Source of the DNA: Turneriella parva DSM 21527
GTDB lineage: Bacteria > Spirochaetota > Leptospiria > Turneriellales > Turneriellaceae
DNA length: 64,000 nt
Direction of reading: 5' to 3'
Assembly: GCF_000266885.1 (NCBI RefSeq)
Contig: NC_018020.1
Location: forward strand, 3,348,001-3,412,000
The notes below the pieces were generated by a model, which made no database searches, had not been told where the DNA came from, and worked only from the letters and a program-made list of their open reading frames with translations. Numbering within the stretch: position 1 is the first letter of the stretch; every line of letters begins with the position of its first letter. This document shows positions 61,844-64,000 of the stretch, in pieces. The translations under genes were made by a program, and so were the position numbers.

Positions 61844-61966
61844 CTATTTGGCATGGCGACTTTTTTCAATATTGTGTGAAACTACTGCGGCGATACCACG
61901 AGCAATGAGGTAAAACGCGCTGGCCATGGCGATGACGAACATCGTGTAAAAATAAAGATCGCTCAC
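61844..61966 (-). CDS. 40-residue single-pass membrane protein, family member A
   Basis: Reading from GTG at 61964-61966: a short N-terminus (MSDLYFYT), one hydrophobic helix (MFVIAMASAFYLIARGIAAVV) and a basic tail (EKSRHAK). It shares MSxL, YLIA.G and the tail character with the two related genes at 62053 and 62752. A promoter with 17-base spacing places the expected transcription start at the GTG itself. The family is not known to me; the size and form are like those of type I toxins or small regulatory subunits, but nothing proves either. Coding status is supported by the relatives. Confidence 0.6.
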   Translation of the reverse strand: MSDLYFYTMFVIAMASAFYLIARGIAAVVSHNIEKSRHAK

Positions 61967-61972
61967 ATGAAC

Positions 61973-62001
61973 AATCTACATACACGAAGACTGTCTGGCA
62001 A
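61973..62001 (-). promoter_or_regulatory. promoter of small gene A
   Basis: TTGCCA (61996-62001), 17 bases, TAGATT (61973-61978) on the minus strand. Seven bases past the -10 is 61966, the first base of the GTG start. Confidence 0.55.
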
Positions 62002-62052
62002 ATGATTTTGCGGCAATTCTCAGGCTCTCTCCCCTGACTTATGGCCGTGAAT

Positions 62053-62169
62053 CTATTTACTATCCCGACGTAATCGGTTAGACACCTGTTCAGCTATCAG
62101 GCGCAACATGCCGACGGCGATTAAATATCCCGCACCAGTGAACGTGACGAGAAACGCAATCGTTGCCAA
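62053..62169 (-). CDS. 38-residue single-pass membrane protein, family member B
   Basis: Start taken as TTG (62167-62169), preceded by AGGAG four bases upstream; an in-frame GTG at 62184 would add five residues but lies before the expected transcription start. The product is one hydrophobic helix with the basic tail RLRRDSK; its core is TIAFLVTFTGAGYLIAVGM. It aligns without gaps to member C over 38 codons, with 19 synonymous and 6 amino-acid-changing codon differences by hand count, strong evidence for selection on the protein. The function is unknown. Confidence 0.72.
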   Translation of the reverse strand: MATIAFLVTFTGAGYLIAVGMLRLIAEQVSNRLRRDSK

Positions 62170-62184
62170 TGGGCTCCTGCGCAC

Positions 62185-62213
62185 ATTCTAACAAGATTTA
62201 TCAGCCCCGTCAA
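62185..62213 (-). promoter_or_regulatory. promoter of small gene B
   Basis: TTGACG (62208-62213), 17 bases, TAGAAT (62185-62190) on the minus strand; five of six -10 positions fit the consensus. The spacer CTGATAAATCTTGT is shared with the promoter of gene C. Confidence 0.65.
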
Positions 62214-62221
62214 GAAATTGG

Positions 62222-62449
62222 CTAAGCCGCCCGCTGTGTTCGCGACCTCAACGCACGAGTCGCGAGCAAGACCGCAACCCCCACCAGCGGGCCACCGTGC
62301 AGCAGCAAATCGAACCAATCCATTGGCTGGTGCAGATAGCCGTCTTTGAGCAGCAGTAGCTTCTGCCACAGATGCGGAGTTTCACCGAACGGTAACAGCG
62401 CCATGATAACGGCTCCAATGATCAGATAAGTGAAGTTGGGGGATTTCAT
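62222..62449 (-). CDS. 75-residue two-helix membrane protein
   Basis: Start ATG at 62447-62449. Two membrane helices (about 6-22 and 47-63) flank a conserved-looking loop: LLPFGETPHLWQKLLLLKDGYLHQPMDWFDLLLHGGPL. This PHLWxKLxxLxxGxLxxPxDxFDLxxHGxP pattern matches, from memory, a family of short proteins often labelled RND transporter in databases although they are far too small to be one. The real role is unknown. It lies upstream of member B on the same strand and is part of the small-protein cluster. Confidence 0.7.
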   Translation of the reverse strand: MKSPNFTYLIIGAVIMALLPFGETPHLWQKLLLLKDGYLHQPMDWFDLLLHGGPLVGVAVLLATRALRSRTQRAA

Positions 62450-62510
62450 GAGTGTAAGATAATCAGGCTGTGGCCTGGCGGCCACTATTATACCGTGGCG
62501 GGTATGTATT

Positions 62511-62558
62511 CAGCTATGGGCTTACTTGTGGTGAGCTTGTCGAACCAAGCCCATAGCT
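62511..62558. repeat. GCTATGGG palindrome, copy 3, split by a 23-bp insert
   Basis: Arms AGCTATGGGCTT and AAGCCCATAGCT are separated at the exact centre by 23 bases (62524-62546) that include GTGAGCTTGTCGAACC, half of the CTTCGACAAGCTCAG repeat seen in metG. One repeat appears to have entered another. Confidence 0.8.
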
Positions 62559-62590
62559 AAATGAGTTGGGGCCACAAATAGCATAGATCT

Positions 62591-62755
62591 CTATTTCTTC
62601 TTGATAAAGTCATAGATCGCCACCAACGATGTGGTCAGTGCAAGAAGGGTAATGAGAGTCTCAACGGTCTTCGCGTATTCTTTGTAGCTTTGTAAAAGCA
62701 AGACTCCGCAAGCCAAAATTGCGAATCCGATCAATAACAGAATTCGTGAATTCAC
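62591..62755 (-). CDS. 54-residue two-helix membrane protein, coupled to member C
   Basis: GTG start at 62753-62755 overlaps the stop of member C (GTGA). The product has two hydrophobic helices (ILLLIGFAILACGVLLL and TLITLLALTTSLVAIYDF) joined by a polar loop (QSYKEYAKTVE) and ends in KKK, which suggests both ends in the cytoplasm. No ribosome binding site of its own is clear, in line with coupling. I do not recognise the family. Confidence 0.62.
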   Translation of the reverse strand: MNSRILLLIGFAILACGVLLLQSYKEYAKTVETLITLLALTTSLVAIYDFIKKK

Positions 62756-62877
62756 TTGTTATCACGATTGAGTCGGCTTGCTACTTGTTCAGCGATTAGC
62801 CGCGACATACCAACGGCAATTAAATAACCGGCGCCGGTGAAGGTTATGAGAAAAGCAATAGTTGCCAGCACGCTCAT
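62752..62877 (-). CDS. 41-residue single-pass membrane protein, family member C
   Basis: ATG at 62875-62877. One hydrophobic helix (TIAFLITFTGAGYLIAVGM) and a charged tail (EQVASRLNRDNK). Closely related to member B: most codon differences are silent. The promoter upstream puts the transcription start on the A of the ATG, so its mRNA is predicted to be leaderless. A second small membrane protein is coupled to its stop codon. The function is unknown; possibilities are a type I toxin, a small regulatory subunit of a membrane complex, or a prophage-derived protein. Confidence 0.8.
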   Translation of the reverse strand: MSVLATIAFLITFTGAGYLIAVGMSRLIAEQVASRLNRDNK

Positions 62878-62883
62878 GTATGC

Positions 62884-62912
62884 AATCTAACAAGATTTAT
62901 CAGACCTGTCAA
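62884..62912 (-). promoter_or_regulatory. promoter of small gene C
   Basis: TTGACA (62907-62912), 17 bases, TAGATT (62884-62889) on the minus strand. Seven bases past the -10 is 62877, the first base of the ATG. Confidence 0.68.
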
Positions 62913-62990
62913 GAATTTGCCTAAGCCCCGAAACGGCGGTCGAGGGCTGTGTTTTCCTTTTTGCCCACGAATGAATTCGGCAATGCCTTT

Positions 62991-63016
62991 CAGCTATGGG
63001 CTTAAGCCCATAGCTG
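62991..63016. repeat. GCTATGGG palindrome, copy 4
   Basis: CAGCTATGGGCTT and its exact complement, 26 bp, centred on CTTAAG, about 80 bases upstream of the gene C promoter. Confidence 0.8.
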
Positions 63017-63030
63017 GAAGATTGGCGCAC

Positions 63031-63149
63031 CTCACCCTCCCAGCCTCCCTCTCCACTATGTGGAGAGGGAGGAGAAAGACAGGTTACGCGAATCGGCAAA
63101 ATGCGTTCTGGCTCCCCTCTCTACATCGTGGCGAGGGGCTGGGGTGAGG
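63031..63149. repeat. composite palindromic element of about 120 bp
   Basis: Outer arms CTCACCCTCCCAGCC and GGCTGGGGTGAG, with an inner perfect hairpin CCTCCCTCTCCAC-TAT-GTGGAGAGGGAGG (63044-63072). The GGGGTGAGG end is the same as in the element after metG. Further CCCCC/GGGG-rich palindromic sequence continues to about 63210; no gene is seen in it. Confidence 0.7.
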
Positions 63150-63213
63150 TTATATCCCCCGCCCTTCGGGGACGCCCTCTCCTTTAGGAGCGGGTCACGC
63201 GGTGAGGTGCCTT

Positions 63214-63247
63214 CCTTTTGCCCCCGAATCAATTCGGGGGCAAAAGG
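63214..63247. terminator. terminator-like hairpin before the surface-protein 3' end
   Basis: Perfect 15-bp arms CCTTTTGCCCCCGAA and TTCGGGGGCAAAAGG with a TCAA loop. It lies about 60 bases past the stop of the minus-strand gene that enters from the right edge. Confidence 0.55.
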
Positions 63248-63307
63248 GAAAGTTTCGGCAAAATATCTTTGTTTAGCATCGCAGCGGTGGTTGGCATGAC
63301 CTTTGCG

Positions 63308-64000
63308 CTACGGGCCGCTTATGATTTTTAACTCATCTAATCGTAGCACCCCTGTTGAAGCAATGGTGCCACCGGCTTGCGAAGTGGTATTTGTTGGTGC
63401 GACCCTAAACGTGACTGTTGCCGGGCCATCAATAGTAGGTACTGCGGACAAATCAGAAGTCCATTGATTAAAATTAGTGTTTGCTATGCTGCTAATGCTC
63501 CCGATTGCCGATGCATATCCGTCAACGCTGTAGTAAAGACTAAGATTTCCTGGGCCAGTGCCCGATACACGCACGGCGGCTCGAAATGTTTTCAGTTTCA
63601 GCGAATAACCCGCAGATATATCAACGACAAACTGCAGGTACTTCACTGTTGGCCCCACTGTACCATCGAGAGCAGTTACGCCAGCCGAAAAATTTCCAGC
63701 GGTGGAAGCTGCAGGTAGTGCCTGTGCAGCAGATACGCCCAAAACACAACCTAAAGTTATGCCACTCGCAGTCAGAGAAGAAATTGAATTTATTCCGGTG
63801 ACGGCGCTGGCCTGATTCGCGGTTGAAAAACCACTTGTCGCACAAGGTGCCTGCACAGAGGTCGGTGGTGACGCCGCCGTTGCAAAACCGAAGTACGTAA
63901 TATCGGTGTCCGCAGCGATTGGTGTCGGCCCTGCCCCCGTACCTGTAAACGTAGCCACGCCGGGACTTGTCGCGAGCAGCGCGCCATCACTACTGCGCGT
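63308..64000 (-). CDS. C-terminal part of a surface or secreted repeat-poor protein, 5' end outside window
   Basis: The frame is open to the right edge, so the protein starts beyond the window; an internal GTG at 63958 is not the natural start. About 230 residues are visible, rich in Ala, Thr, Ser and Gly with few charges, typical of exported proteins. The last half has the pattern of a carbohydrate-binding or lectin-like sandwich (VKYLQFVVDISAGYSLKLKTF, LSLYYSVDGYASAIGSI, ATVTFRVAPTN, then ASTGVLRLDELKI at the end), as found at the ends of many cell-surface proteins. The function is unknown. Confidence 0.65.
   Translation of the reverse strand, partial: TRSSDGALLATSPGVATFTGTGAGPTPIAADTDITYFGFATAASPPTSVQAPCATSGFSTANQASAVTGINSISSLTASGITLGCVLGVSAAQALPAASTAGNFSAGVTALDGTVGPTVKYLQFVVDISAGYSLKLKTFRAAVRVSGTGPGNLSLYYSVDGYASAIGSISSIANTNFNQWTSDLSAVPTIDGPATVTFRVAPTNTTSQAGGTIASTGVLRLDELKIISGP

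Overview
The window looks like chromosomal DNA of a spirochaete of the Leptospirales, closest in style to Leptospiraceae relatives such as Turneriella or Leptonema (inference from gene content, not from a search). Pointers are the many class III adenylate cyclase-type signalling proteins, a UPF0164/PorV-like outer-membrane protein, B12-linked surface lipoproteins of the kind known from Leptospira, a Gram-negative envelope (TonB-type barrels, lipoproteins), diaminopimelate-type peptidoglycan recycling (Mpl), and an alternative complex III. Base composition is moderately GC-rich by eye. Coding density is high and genes sit in short runs that change strand often, with many ATGA, TGATG or TAATG overlaps.

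Layout. 1-7 kb: a TraB-family protein (cut by the left edge), Mpl, a sensor adenylate cyclase, DprA, a polysaccharide deacetylase, an Smr-domain protein, riboflavin synthase and tRNA-Gly(UCC). 7-15 kb: a complete alternative complex III operon (actABCDEF) on the minus strand, led by a small cytochrome c lipoprotein. 15-22 kb: STAS protein, IleRS, a nucleotidyltransferase, a Phd/VapC-type toxin-antitoxin pair coupled to MetRS, and bacterioferritin. 22-35 kb: membrane and TPR-like proteins, a second cyclase, a TonB-receptor-like barrel, a compact UvrD-type helicase, a RimK-type ligase, an ROK sugar kinase and an oxidoreductase. 35-39.3 kb: a cobalamin riboswitch followed by a lipoprotein, a BtuB-like receptor and a propeller-like lipoprotein, read as a B12 uptake operon. 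39-46 kb: Mpo1-like protein, polyphosphate kinase, carotenoid oxygenase and a FadH-type reductase. 46-53 kb: envelope proteins, then folP-cdaA-cdaR-pdxJ and a UbiD-family decarboxylase. 53-57 kb: small ORF plus Nudix, engB, nitronate monooxygenase, tatC. 57-61.6 kb: a possibly TetR-regulated membrane protein, a propeller-like secreted protein and an LtaS/sulfatase-family membrane enzyme. 61.6-63.3 kb: a seemingly gene-poor stretch. The right edge carries the end of a surface-type protein.

Two things stand out. First, 61.84-62.88 kb holds five tiny minus-strand membrane-protein genes, three of them related to each other. Two paralogues differ mostly at synonymous positions, which argues strongly that they are translated, and their promoters place transcription starts at or next to the start codon. 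Second, the window is full of palindromic repeats of several families. One is a structured element of about 205 bp present three times, with compensatory changes in its terminal inverted repeats. Others sit inside genes: two in-frame inserts in ileS (one a 54-bp tandem repeat), one in metG, one forming the metG C-terminus, one probably supplying the folP ribosome binding site, and one supplying the Nudix stop codon. Palindromes also occur in the cobalamin riboswitch and around the small-protein cluster.
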